Part shown: positions 25,969 to 33,556 of the stretch, piece by piece
Layout: each line of letters starts with the position of its first letter
How positions within the stretch are numbered: position 1 is the stretch's first letter
Program-made: the position numbers and the translations under genes
Notes under the pieces: generated by a model
What the model saw: only the letters and a program-made list of their open reading frames with translations
Told to the model about the DNA's origin: nothing
Databases searched by the model: none
Origin: Mollicutes bacterium
GTDB lineage: Bacteria > Bacillota_I > Bacilli_A > Izemoplasmatales > Izemoplasmataceae
DNA length: 63,294 nucleotides
Assembly: GCA_003554025.1 (NCBI GenBank)
Contig: PWFC01000069.1
Coordinates: 1-63,294 of the forward strand
Reading direction: 5' to 3'

Positions 25969-26532
25969 ATGCCGGATTATGTCATTGTCATTATTATTCT
26001 TGCAGTATTGTTTTTGGTGCCGGTTGTATGGTTCATCGCCACGATGAACAGTCTTCGACGTTTGAAAGTAAAGGTCAACGAAGCCGAATCGGGCATTGAT
26101 GTCGCATTGACAAAGCGTTTCGATGTGCTTAGCAAAATGGTCGACACGGTGAAGGGGTACACCAAGCACGAGGCTGAAACGTTTGAAAAAGTTGTCAAGT
26201 GGCGTCAAAACATGCCCGATGAAATGACTGTCAAACAAAAGGAAGAATTCATGGAGAAAATGAACCAAGTTCAAGCGGACTTGAACGTTGTCGTGGAGAA
26301 CTATCCCGATCTTAAAGCGGAAAAGGTCTTCACAAACCTTCAGCGTTCCATCGGCGATGTAGAGGAACATCTGCAAGCCTCAAGGCGTATGTACAACGCC
26401 AACGTAAGCCGTTTGAATTCGCGTATTGTTTCTTTCCCCACCATTCTTGTCGCCAAACAGATTCACATGGAGAAACAGCCGTTCTTTGAAGCGGAACCCA
26501 GCAAGCGCCAAGATGTCAAAATGAGTTTTTAA
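25969..26532 (+). CDS. lemA: LemA family protein
   Basis: 187 residues, ATG 25969 after taaggagg. One N-terminal membrane helix (residues 4-23), then a long coiled helical domain. The family pattern N-x-L-x2-L-K-x-K-V-x-E-A-x-S-G-I-D-V-x-L is visible as NSLRRLKVKVNEAESGIDVAL, followed by KRFDVL and a later YNANVSRLNSRIVSFP. Coupled to the DUF3137 gene. LemA proteins are widespread membrane proteins of uncertain function. Confidence 0.92.
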   Translation: MPDYVIVIIILAVLFLVPVVWFIATMNSLRRLKVKVNEAESGIDVALTKRFDVLSKMVDTVKGYTKHEAETFEKVVKWRQNMPDEMTVKQKEEFMEKMNQVQADLNVVVENYPDLKAEKVFTNLQRSIGDVEEHLQASRRMYNANVSRLNSRIVSFPTILVAKQIHMEKQPFFEAEPSKRQDVKMSF

Positions 26533-26535
26533 GGT

Positions 26536-26564
26536 AAAAAAGTGAGCCGTAGGTTCACTTTTTT
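26536..26564 (+). terminator. Intrinsic terminator after lemA
   Basis: Stem aaaaaagtgagcc / ggttcactttttt with GTA loop (one mismatch), ending in a T-run. Confidence 0.85.
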
Positions 26565-26611
26565 CTTAAAATGGAGATTCAAAGCCCCTTTCCCCTCAAA
26601 TGGACAATATA

Positions 26612-26620
26612 TGGTATAAT
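26612..26620 (+). promoter_or_regulatory. Promoter of the serine dehydratase gene, extended -10
   Basis: TGG plus TATAAT (26615-26620), 28 bases before the start codon. No convincing -35. Confidence 0.6.
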
Positions 26621-26648
26621 ACTTTTAGAAGGTATTTTTGGAGGAAGT

Positions 26649-27839
26649 ATGAAATCGATTACGGAATTATACAAAATCGGCAAAGGCCCTTCGAGTTCTC
26701 ACACCATGGGGCCCGAAAAAGCTTGCCGAATCTTTAAAAAGCGGCATCCGGCATCCGCATACAAAGTCGTTTTGTACGGTTCTCTTTCGCTTACGGGAAA
26801 AGGGCATTTGACCGATTGTGTCATCAAGCAGGTCTTAGGAAATGTTGAGATAGAGTTTCGCAAAGACTTTGTCGATGAACACCCGAACACGATGGACCTT
26901 TTTGCTTTGGACCGTGGTGAAGCAGCACATCGTATGCGCGTCTATAGCGTTGGCGGTGGCTCGATTCGCATTGCTGGTGAAGACAACCGCAACACTCCGG
27001 ATGTGTATCCTCATGAGACGTTTGAAGAAATATACGATTATTGCCGTAAGGAGAACATCTCTTTGGCGGATTATGTTTTTCGTTTTGAAGAGTCTTCGAT
27101 TCAAGAACATTTGCAATCGGTTTGGAACGCGATGAAATCCTCTGCCGTTGAGGGTCTTACCATTGACGGGGCATTGCCCGGAGAACTTGGTGTCAGACGC
27201 AAAGCCAAAACTTTGATGGAAACTTTGTACAAGCGTGAGAATAGAGATTTTACGCTGTCACAAGAAGTGAGCGCATACGCCTTTGCCGTAAGCGAGATGA
27301 ACGCTAGCGGCGGAACCATCGTTACCTCTCCTACCTGCGGTGCTTGCGGCGTGATGCCCGCGGTGCTTTACGCGATGCAAAAGCATCACGGATTTGAGGA
27401 CGAAGCAATCCTGCGAGCGATTGCCGCCGGAGGCGTTATCGGAAACGTCATCAAAAATAACGCATCCATAAGCGGTGCCGAAGCGGGGTGCCAAGCGGAA
27501 GTGGGCAGCGCTTGTGCCATGGCGGCCGCCGCTCATGCCACGCTTTTCGGCGCAACCCTCAATCAAGTCGAATACGCCGCAGAAATCGCTTTGGAACATC
27601 ATTTGGGTTTAACGTGCGACCCTATACTCGGGTATGTGCAAATCCCTTGTATAGAACGAAACGCCGTGGGCGCTTTGCGTGCGATCGACGCTAGCGGCTT
27701 GGCGCTTGCTTTAAGCGAATACAGAAAAATTCCTTTCGACATGGTCGTTGAGACAATGTATGAAACCGGACGGGACATGCCCGCGAATTATCGAGAAACT
27801 AGCGGTGGCGGGCTTGCGAAAAAATATCGTTTGAAATGA
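26649..27839 (+). CDS. sdaA: L-serine ammonia-lyase (iron-sulfur, single chain)
   Basis: Deaminates L-serine to pyruvate and ammonia. ATG 26649 (ggagg-like site upstream) gives the family N-terminus KSITELYKIGKGPSSSHTMGP; upstream residues are not homologous. 396 residues, shorter than E. coli SdaA (454) mainly in the middle of the beta-type domain. The alpha-type domain has SPTCGACGVMPAVL, ASISGAEAGCQAEVG, GLTCDP and IPCIERNAVGA, so the Cys ligands for the oxygen-sensitive 4Fe-4S cluster are present. It ends in ETMYETGRDMPANYRETSGGGLA as in the family. Overlaps the rlmD-type gene (ATGA). An oxygen-labile enzyme fits an anaerobic host. Confidence 0.94.
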   Translation: MKSITELYKIGKGPSSSHTMGPEKACRIFKKRHPASAYKVVLYGSLSLTGKGHLTDCVIKQVLGNVEIEFRKDFVDEHPNTMDLFALDRGEAAHRMRVYSVGGGSIRIAGEDNRNTPDVYPHETFEEIYDYCRKENISLADYVFRFEESSIQEHLQSVWNAMKSSAVEGLTIDGALPGELGVRRKAKTLMETLYKRENRDFTLSQEVSAYAFAVSEMNASGGTIVTSPTCGACGVMPAVLYAMQKHHGFEDEAILRAIAAGGVIGNVIKNNASISGAEAGCQAEVGSACAMAAAAHATLFGATLNQVEYAAEIALEHHLGLTCDPILGYVQIPCIERNAVGALRAIDASGLALALSEYRKIPFDMVVETMYETGRDMPANYRETSGGGLAKKYRLK

Positions 27840-29212
27840 CGGCGAAAGAAGGTGCGAATGTGGTTGAAAACAACGGATTTTACACAGTAACTTTTACCGA
27901 TTTGACACACGACGCCATGGGCGTGTGCAAAATTGACGGATTCCCCGTGTTTGTCAAAGACGCTTTAAAAGGGGAAAAAGCGTTGATACGCATTGTAAAA
28001 GTGAACAAGAATTTCGGGTTTGGCCGATTGGTGGAAATCAAAGAAGAGTCGCCCTTTCGCAAAGTTCCTATTTGTGAGCATTATGCTGAATGCGGCGGTT
28101 GCGACATCATGCATATGGCCTATGAGATGCAACTTGCCTTTAAAAAACACAGGGTAAAAGAAACGCTAAGAAAAATCGGTCACATTCAAACCAAAGTCGA
28201 CGACACTATCGGCATGAACAACCCCTACTATTATCGCAACAAAGCCGTCATACCTTTTGGGAAAAGCAAAGGAAAAATCATTGCGGGCCTATACAAGAAC
28301 CGTTCACACGACATTGTCGATTTAAAACGCTGCCATATTTTCCCTAAGGTTTTTTCCGAAATTGTGCGATACTTAAAAACCTTGTTTCAAACGCACAATG
28401 TGTCCGTATACGACGAAGATAAACATGAAGGTACCATTCAGGGGGTCATGCTTCGCCAAAGTCAAACATACGACGAAATCTCTTTGACGTTCATTGTCAA
28501 CGACAATCGTCTTCCAGGCAAAGAACAGCTTGTCGAAAGCATCGTTGAACGATTCCCTAATGTCGTTTCCATCGTCAAAAATTTCAGCTCTAGCAAGAAA
28601 AACATTGTGCTTTCTTCCAAAAGCAAAACCCTTTACGGCCACGACGCTTTGCGAGACCGGATGCTCGGTTTTGAGTACAAAATCTCGCATCGCTCTTTTT
28701 ATCAGGTGAATCCGGTTCAGACCGAAATGCTCTACAAGCAAGCTTTGAAAATGGCAAAAATCAAAGAATCGGATACGGTTGTCGACGCCTATTGCGGCAT
28801 TGGCACTTTAAGCCTTCCGATTGCGCGAAAAGCCCAACGGGTTATAGGGATTGAAAGCGTGAAAGAAGCCGTCAAAAACGCTCAAACGAATGCCAAGGAA
28901 AACGATGTGAACAACGTAGAATTTATACATGGTAAAGCGGAAGAAATTCTGTTGAAGCTAAAAAACGATTCAATTGACATATTGTTTGTCGATCCGCCTC
29001 GCAAAGGCTGTGAAAAGGAATTTTTGCAAGCCGTCATGGCCATGAAGATTCCAAAGATTGTCTATATTTCCTGCAATGTTTCCACCCTCTCTCGCGACGC
29101 GAACGTCTTGAATACGGCCGGTTATGCGGCCCAACACGTCGTACCTTATGATATGTTTCCGCAAACATCGCATATTGAAAGCGTCATGCTTTTGGAAATA
29201 GAATCCAAATAA
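27836..29212 (+). CDS. rlmD: 23S rRNA (uracil-C5)-methyltransferase, RlmD/RlmCD family (copy 1)
   Basis: 458 residues, ATG 27836 overlapping the serine dehydratase stop. Domains: N-terminal TRAM-like OB fold (about 10-65), a cluster motif CEHYAECGGCDIMHM that with an upstream or downstream Cys would hold 4Fe-4S, a central RNA-binding domain, and a C-terminal SAM domain with VVDAYCGIGTLSLP, FVDPPRKGC and the nucleophile YISCNVSTLSRD. Transfers methyl to C5 of a uridine in 23S rRNA. A second paralogue lies at 32159. Which of RlmC, RlmD or RlmCD sites each modifies cannot be told from sequence alone. Confidence 0.9.
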   Translation: MTAKEGANVVENNGFYTVTFTDLTHDAMGVCKIDGFPVFVKDALKGEKALIRIVKVNKNFGFGRLVEIKEESPFRKVPICEHYAECGGCDIMHMAYEMQLAFKKHRVKETLRKIGHIQTKVDDTIGMNNPYYYRNKAVIPFGKSKGKIIAGLYKNRSHDIVDLKRCHIFPKVFSEIVRYLKTLFQTHNVSVYDEDKHEGTIQGVMLRQSQTYDEISLTFIVNDNRLPGKEQLVESIVERFPNVVSIVKNFSSSKKNIVLSSKSKTLYGHDALRDRMLGFEYKISHRSFYQVNPVQTEMLYKQALKMAKIKESDTVVDAYCGIGTLSLPIARKAQRVIGIESVKEAVKNAQTNAKENDVNNVEFIHGKAEEILLKLKNDSIDILFVDPPRKGCEKEFLQAVMAMKIPKIVYISCNVSTLSRDANVLNTAGYAAQHVVPYDMFPQTSHIESVMLLEIESK

Positions 29213-29237
29213 AAAGACCACTTAGCGTGGTCTTTTT
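29211..29237 (+). terminator. Bidirectional intrinsic terminator between rlmD-1 and arsR
   Basis: Stem aaaaagaccac / gtggtcttttt with a short loop, usable on both strands. A 16-bp perfect palindrome with centre GCAATTGC (29237-29252) abuts it and overlaps the arsR stop codon. Confidence 0.85.
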
Positions 29238-29249
29238 GATGCAATTGCA

Positions 29250-29666
29250 TCAATGGTGGCCTTTGCAACATTCACCTTCAGCATTTTTGTGGCGGCCTTC
29301 ACCTTTGCGTTCTTCGCCCTTGCAGCAATCCTCTTCGGAATGTTTTCCATGGTGTTTTTCTTTGTGTTCTTCTCCCTTGCAACAATCCGTTTTTTCTTGT
29401 TCGATTTCTGTAAGGGATAGAATGCTCTCGCCGATTTTCTTCAAACGGTCTTTGCGTACGCTGTAATGTGCGTAATAACCTCTCCGCTCACTATCGACTA
29501 GTTCGTGTTCCTGTAGAACTTTCAGATGTTGTGAGACGGCAGATTCACTCATTTCCAAGCGTTTGGCCAAGGCTTCGACGCAATAGTCATGCTGAAGCAA
29601 CAAGCGTACCAGATTGAATCTGCTTTTTTCGGACAAAATCCGTAAAGATGCGAATAAGTTTTCCAA
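29250..29666 (-). CDS. ArsR-family regulator with periodic Cys-Cys/His metal-binding tail
   Basis: 138 residues, TTG start with aaggaggg 7 bases upstream. The winged helix-turn-helix is typical: DYCVEALAKRLEMSESAVSQHLKVLQEHELV at about 27-58, then the wing RRGYYAHYSV. The canonical ArsR ELCVCDL metal site is absent; only Cys29 remains there. Residues 91-138 form an unusual tail with three CCKG motifs whose Cys pairs are at 95-96, 114-115 and 133-134, an exact 19-residue period, with His-rich spacers. This is a likely soft-metal or thiol-sensing module. Divergent from the heliorhodopsin gene and probably autoregulated. The metal is unknown. Confidence 0.88.
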   Translation of the reverse strand: MENLFASLRILSEKSRFNLVRLLLQHDYCVEALAKRLEMSESAVSQHLKVLQEHELVDSERRGYYAHYSVRKDRLKKIGESILSLTEIEQEKTDCCKGEEHKEKHHGKHSEEDCCKGEERKGEGRHKNAEGECCKGHH

Positions 29667-29704
29667 GAATGACCCTCCTTTTGATTAAGTAACTACTAAA
29701 ACAA

Positions 29705-29733
29705 ATAATACAGGATATTTGGAGTTGTGTCAA
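29705..29733 (-). promoter_or_regulatory. arsR promoter
   Basis: On the minus strand: TTGACA (29728-29733), 17-base spacer, TATTAT (29705-29710). A consensus-like sigma-A promoter reading into arsR. Confidence 0.75.
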
Positions 29734-29776
29734 GGGGTTTTGCCAATGCATTATATCCCCGTTTCAACGTCGTGAA

Positions 29777-29785
29777 TGCTATAAT
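29777..29785 (+). promoter_or_regulatory. Heliorhodopsin promoter, extended -10
   Basis: TGC plus TATAAT (29780-29785), no clear -35. A strong aaggagga ribosome site follows at about 29800. Confidence 0.6.
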
Positions 29786-29813
29786 GGCTACACAAAAATA
29801 AGGAGGATGTGAA

Positions 29814-30605
29814 ATGAAAGAAATCACTTTACCGTATTTACGAAGATTCAATCTCATCATGGGTGGTTTGCACCTGCTTCAAAGCGTGATTATGTTTGTT
29901 TTGGCAACCACGGTCATTCAGCAAATTGGAGAGTTTACGCCGACGATTACCCAAATTTACTTGCGTTACGATACCGAACAGCAAACCCTTGTGACGGCGA
30001 CGCGGGACCTTTTCGAACTGCCGTTTGGGATTTTTGTCGCGCTTTTTTTGTTGATTTCGGCCTTGGCGCACGCTTTGATAGCGATTCCCCGTAAAACCAA
30101 CGCGATTTATGAGAATGACTTGCAGCAAGGCATCAACAAGTTCCGCTGGTTTGAGTATGCCCTTAGTTCCTCGATTATGATCGTTTTGATCGCTACGCTG
30201 TTTGGGGTGTATGATATCGCGTCGTTGTTGTTGATATTTGTCGTCAACGCATCGATGAACCTATTCGGATTGGTCATGGAACAGCTGAACGCCGGCAAAG
30301 ATAAGAACGAAGTCAATTGGGGTCCCTTTATTTGGGGGTCTATCGCCGGTGTCGCGCCTTGGGTTGTTATTTTGCTTTATATGTTTGGAACGGGCGAATT
30401 TTCCATGGTCCCCTGGTTTGTTTGGGCCATTGTAGGGACGTATTTCGTCGCTTTCAACACATTTCCTGTCAATATGGTCCTTCAATACTTGGGCAAGGGA
30501 AAATGGAAGAACTATTTGTACGGTGAACGAGTGTATATCGTGTTAAGCCTCGCGGCGAAAACGATTCTTGCTTGGCTTGTTTTTTTCGGAGCCATGCAGC
30601 CGTAA
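29814..30605 (+). CDS. Heliorhodopsin
   Basis: 263 residues with seven predicted membrane helices. The seventh helix carries YGERVYIVLSLAAKTILAW, matching the heliorhodopsin retinal-lysine region (Lys249). Helix 3 carries RWFEYALSSSIMIV with Glu114 in the place of the heliorhodopsin counterion (Glu107 of 48C12). The charged N-terminus without signal peptide fits the inverted heliorhodopsin topology, N-terminus inside. Heliorhodopsins bind retinal covalently and are slow light sensors or signalling proteins rather than strong pumps; they are reported chiefly from monoderms. No retinal biosynthesis gene (blh, crtB/I/Y) is in the window, so retinal would have to come from elsewhere. Transcribed alone, divergent from arsR. 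Confidence 0.9.
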   Translation: MKEITLPYLRRFNLIMGGLHLLQSVIMFVLATTVIQQIGEFTPTITQIYLRYDTEQQTLVTATRDLFELPFGIFVALFLLISALAHALIAIPRKTNAIYENDLQQGINKFRWFEYALSSSIMIVLIATLFGVYDIASLLLIFVVNASMNLFGLVMEQLNAGKDKNEVNWGPFIWGSIAGVAPWVVILLYMFGTGEFSMVPWFVWAIVGTYFVAFNTFPVNMVLQYLGKGKWKNYLYGERVYIVLSLAAKTILAWLVFFGAMQP

Positions 30606-30606
30606 G

Positions 30607-30635
30607 TTGCGTTTGAAGAAGCTTTTTGGTACAAT
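30607..30635 (+). promoter_or_regulatory. Promoter of the fluoride riboswitch-antiporter unit
   Basis: TTGCGT (30607-30612), 17-base spacer, TACAAT (30630-30635) with TGG extended -10. Confidence 0.65.
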
Positions 30636-30643
30636 GTCTTTTA

Positions 30644-30695
30644 GTGGCGATGGCGTTCGCCCTTAACCGCTTAAAGAAGCTGATGACGCCTACGA
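30644..30695 (+). promoter_or_regulatory. Fluoride riboswitch (crcB motif)
   Basis: The conserved crcB-type core is readable: GGCGATGGCGTTCGCC, then ACCGC, then CTGATGACGCCTAC. Its 3' strand ACGCCTACGA also forms the 5' arm of the terminator below, so fluoride binding would sequester it, block termination and switch on the antiporter gene. Confidence 0.9.
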
Positions 30696-30717
30696 TTTTT
30701 TCGTAGGCGTTTTTTTC
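30686..30717 (+). terminator. Riboswitch-controlled terminator
   Basis: A 10-bp stem (acgcctacga / tcgtaggcgt) with a T-rich loop is followed by a T-run. It shares bases with the fluoride aptamer. Confidence 0.88.
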
Positions 30718-30739
30718 ATGGACAGAAAGGATGTTGTAC

Positions 30740-31933
30740 ATGTTGACCGGTCTTGCGACACTGCTATTTTTCGGATTTGCGGGAGGATTGCTTTTTGAGC
30801 GACTGAAGCTCCCGGGATTAATTGGAATGCTGCTTGCCGGCATGATAATCGGGCCTTATGGATTTGATTTGCTTGGGGAAGATCTCATGGCCATTTCTCA
30901 TGACTTGCGAATGATTGCGCTTATTATCATACTGCTAAGAGCGGGGTTCGGTTTGAATAGAAGACATCTTCAAAAAGTTGGAGTGAAAGTGTTGCCTCTT
31001 TCTATTCTTCCCAACATATTTGAGGGGTTCGCCGTCGTGCTTTTGGCGATGTGGCTTCTAGATTTCACGTTTCTGCAGGCCGGAGTATTGGGTTTTATCA
31101 TAGCTGCCGTTTCTCCCGCCGTTGTGGTTCCGGCGATGTTAACATTGATGAACAAAGGTATTGGCATGAACAAAAAAATTCCTGTTATGATTCTTTCCGC
31201 CGCTTCTTTGGACGATGTGTTCGCCATTACCTTCTTTTCGACATTTTTGGGGTTATACCTTGGGACGCAAACAAATCTCGGGTTGCAATTGTTGAATATT
31301 CCGTTGGCCATCGCCATAGGCGTGGCCCTTGGCGTGTTGTTGGGTGTTTTGCTCGTGTGGTTTTTCAAGAAAATGCATATGCGCGACAGCCGTAAAGTGG
31401 TTTTGATTATGGCGATCGCCATGTTTATGGTGATTGTTGAAAGAGCCCTCGAGGATGTTGTCATGATTGCGTCGCTCTTAGGCGTTATGGCCATGGGCAT
31501 AACAATCGTTGAAAGAAAGAGCGTACTCGGACCTCGCCTATCCAACAAGTTTACCAAAATTTGGGTATTTGCAGAGATTTCCCTGTTCGTGTTGGTAGGC
31601 GCCGAGGTAGATCCTGTCGTAGCCCTTTCTGCGGGGGTTGTCGGTCTTGCAATCATATTCGGGGGATTGGTGGTTCGTAGCTTCGGCGTTTGGATTGCTA
31701 CATGGAGAAGCGGCCTTACCAATAACGAGCGGGTGTTCTCTGTCATGTCCTACTGGCCGAAAGCAACTGTTCAAGCGGCCATTGGCGCCATTCCTCTTTC
31801 TTTGGGTATTTCAGGAGGCGAAGTGATTTTGGCCGTTTCGGTGTTGAGCATTTTGCTTACCGCACCACTGGGAGCGCTTATGATTCGGTTTTATGCAAAA
31901 CGATTGCTTCATGTCCCCTCTGAATCCCCGTAG
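30740..31933 (+). CDS. Cation:proton antiporter (CPA family), fluoride-controlled
   Basis: 397 residues with about twelve membrane helices. ATG 30740 chosen because aaagga lies 8 bases upstream; ATG 30731 would overlap it. Typical CPA/NhaP/Kef segments: PGLIGMLLAGMIIGPYG, LRAGFGL, AAVSPAVVVPAML, SLDDVFAITFF (paired acidic residues of the ion site). No C-terminal TrkA domain. Fluoride riboswitches elsewhere control fluoride channels (crcB/Fluc), CLC-F and some Na+/H+ antiporters; this gene fits the last class. It may counter acidification or fluoride stress directly or indirectly. Confidence 0.9.
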   Translation: MLTGLATLLFFGFAGGLLFERLKLPGLIGMLLAGMIIGPYGFDLLGEDLMAISHDLRMIALIIILLRAGFGLNRRHLQKVGVKVLPLSILPNIFEGFAVVLLAMWLLDFTFLQAGVLGFIIAAVSPAVVVPAMLTLMNKGIGMNKKIPVMILSAASLDDVFAITFFSTFLGLYLGTQTNLGLQLLNIPLAIAIGVALGVLLGVLLVWFFKKMHMRDSRKVVLIMAIAMFMVIVERALEDVVMIASLLGVMAMGITIVERKSVLGPRLSNKFTKIWVFAEISLFVLVGAEVDPVVALSAGVVGLAIIFGGLVVRSFGVWIATWRSGLTNNERVFSVMSYWPKATVQAAIGAIPLSLGISGGEVILAVSVLSILLTAPLGALMIRFYAKRLLHVPSESP

Positions 31934-31940
31934 GTATTCG

Positions 31941-31969
31941 TTGCCGTAAGCCCATGGCTATGATACACT
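31941..31969 (+). promoter_or_regulatory. Promoter of the 28-residue membrane peptide and rlmD-2
   Basis: TTGCCG (31941-31946), 17-base spacer, TACACT (31964-31969), with TGA extended -10. Confidence 0.55.
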
Positions 31970-32003
31970 TTAAGTATCCTGAAACAATGCGAGGTGAAAG
32001 CGG

Positions 32004-32090
32004 ATGCTTGTCCGCCGCATTCTTGTGAAAATTGTCTTTCTCCTCCTGATTGTTTTGTCGCTTTATGTTATTATTCGCTTTTTTGCCTAA
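32004..32090 (+). CDS. 28-residue single-span membrane peptide
   Basis: ATG 32004 with gaggtgaaag upstream, TAA at 32088-32090. It begins MLVRRILVKIVFLLLIVL and continues as one uninterrupted hydrophobic helix to the end, with Arg residues at the N-terminus that would keep it inside. Preceded by a plausible promoter, 68 bases ahead of rlmD-2. No family recognised. Its small size resembles transmembrane regulators or type I toxins, but no antisense RNA gene is evident. Confidence 0.6.
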   Translation: MLVRRILVKIVFLLLIVLSLYVIIRFFA

Positions 32091-32158
32091 ATGATTTGCG
32101 CGGACAAAACTTGTAGGTTGTAGACAGCATGAAAAACCATTATTAAAAGAGGTGTAGG

Positions 32159-33526
32159 ATGGAAACCAAATTGACCATCAATCAAGAAGTGCTTATTACA
32201 ATCAAAACGATCGGCATCAACGGTGAAGGCATTGGCTTTTACAAAAGGCAGGCCGTGTTTGTGGACGGCGTCATGCCCCCTGAAGAGGTTGTTGTGAGAA
32301 TCAAATCCCTTCATAAGGGGTATGCGGTTGCCGAAGCGAAGCACATTCGGAAAAAAGCCTTTTATCGCCGCCGCCCCTTTTGCAAACATTACGGAGTATG
32401 CGGCGGTTGCCAACTTCAGCATGTCGATTACGAAGAACAGCAACGTTTGAAGGAAGACTTGCTGAAACAATCGTTCAAGCGATATACGAACTTGCCACTT
32501 TCTTCTGTGAAGTTTCATCCCTTCAATCCGATTGTGAAGCCCAAGAATTATCGATATAAGGCGCAAATGCCGGTGAAAAACACCAATCAAGGCGTCGTGA
32601 CGGGATTGTATAAGAAAAACTCCCAAGAGCTCGTTGAGGTTTTGGATTGTCCCGTTCAAAACGAAGAGATTAATCACACAAATCAACGCGTCCTTGAAAT
32701 ATGCGACCGTTACGATATTCGCGCTTTTGATGAGAAAACGATGCGCGGCATGCTCAGACATTTGGTGACTCGTCGTTCGCAAGCCACAGGCGAAATCCAA
32801 GTGACGCTCGTTATCACCATCTTTAACAAGGTTCTCTTTAAAGCCGCGAATGATATATTAGAATTGCCTGATGTCGTAAGCGTTGCGATTTCAAAGAATC
32901 ACGATGTGAAAAACCGTAAAGTATTCGGGGAGACGTTTGAAGTTCTGGCAGGTAAAGCGGACATCGAAGAAAAGCTCGGCGACATACATTACGCTTTAAA
33001 TCCCAAGGCCTTCTTCCAGCTTAATCCCCAAGAAGCGCAAAACATGTACGAATACGTTCGAACTTTGTTTGACCCGTCTAAAGAGCGTACATTGCTTGAT
33101 TTATACACCGGAAGCGGGGCTATGGCTCTTTATTACGGCAAAATGTTTGATTGTGTCATCGGTGTGGATTCCGATGAAGCGTCCATCCGCAGCGCTAAAG
33201 AAAACGCAAAACGCAATCAGATGAAGCATGTGGAGTTTGTCAACGCAGACGCTGTGGATTTTGTGACAAACATGCAAAAAGAAGGACGAGCGGTAGATGT
33301 CGCCGTGTTTGACCCTCCTAGAACGGGTCTTGATGAACGTTTGATTCGCTCTTTAATTTCCAATCCCGTTCCCAAGCTGATTTATGTTTCCTGCAATCCG
33401 AGTACACTTGCGAAAAACATCGACAAACTTTCGAAACGCTATCGTGTAAAAAGCGTGATGCCATTTGACATGTTCCCGCAAACGTCTCACGTGGAAAGCG
33501 TTACACTGCTTGAATTAAAAGCATGA
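32159..33526 (+). CDS. rlmD: 23S rRNA (uracil-C5)-methyltransferase, RlmD/RlmCD family (copy 2)
   Basis: 455 residues, ATG 32159 after aagaggtg. TRAM domain at about 5-60, iron-sulfur motif CKHYGVCGGCQLQHV, central domain, SAM domain with LLDLYTGSGAMALYY, VFDPPRTGLD and the catalytic YVSCNPSTLAKN. Same architecture as the gene at 27836 but clearly diverged, so an old paralogue pair rather than a recent duplication. The exact target uridine is undetermined. Confidence 0.9.
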   Translation: METKLTINQEVLITIKTIGINGEGIGFYKRQAVFVDGVMPPEEVVVRIKSLHKGYAVAEAKHIRKKAFYRRRPFCKHYGVCGGCQLQHVDYEEQQRLKEDLLKQSFKRYTNLPLSSVKFHPFNPIVKPKNYRYKAQMPVKNTNQGVVTGLYKKNSQELVEVLDCPVQNEEINHTNQRVLEICDRYDIRAFDEKTMRGMLRHLVTRRSQATGEIQVTLVITIFNKVLFKAANDILELPDVVSVAISKNHDVKNRKVFGETFEVLAGKADIEEKLGDIHYALNPKAFFQLNPQEAQNMYEYVRTLFDPSKERTLLDLYTGSGAMALYYGKMFDCVIGVDSDEASIRSAKENAKRNQMKHVEFVNADAVDFVTNMQKEGRAVDVAVFDPPRTGLDERLIRSLISNPVPKLIYVSCNPSTLAKNIDKLSKRYRVKSVMPFDMFPQTSHVESVTLLELKA

Positions 33527-33556
33527 TTTTGGAACGCTTTAAGAGAGGGTGGTAGG

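Noticed and set aside
29237-29252. 16-bp palindrome at the arsR stop as an operator
   Set aside because: It lies at the 3' end of convergent genes beside a terminator, far from either promoter; more likely part of the terminator region or chance.
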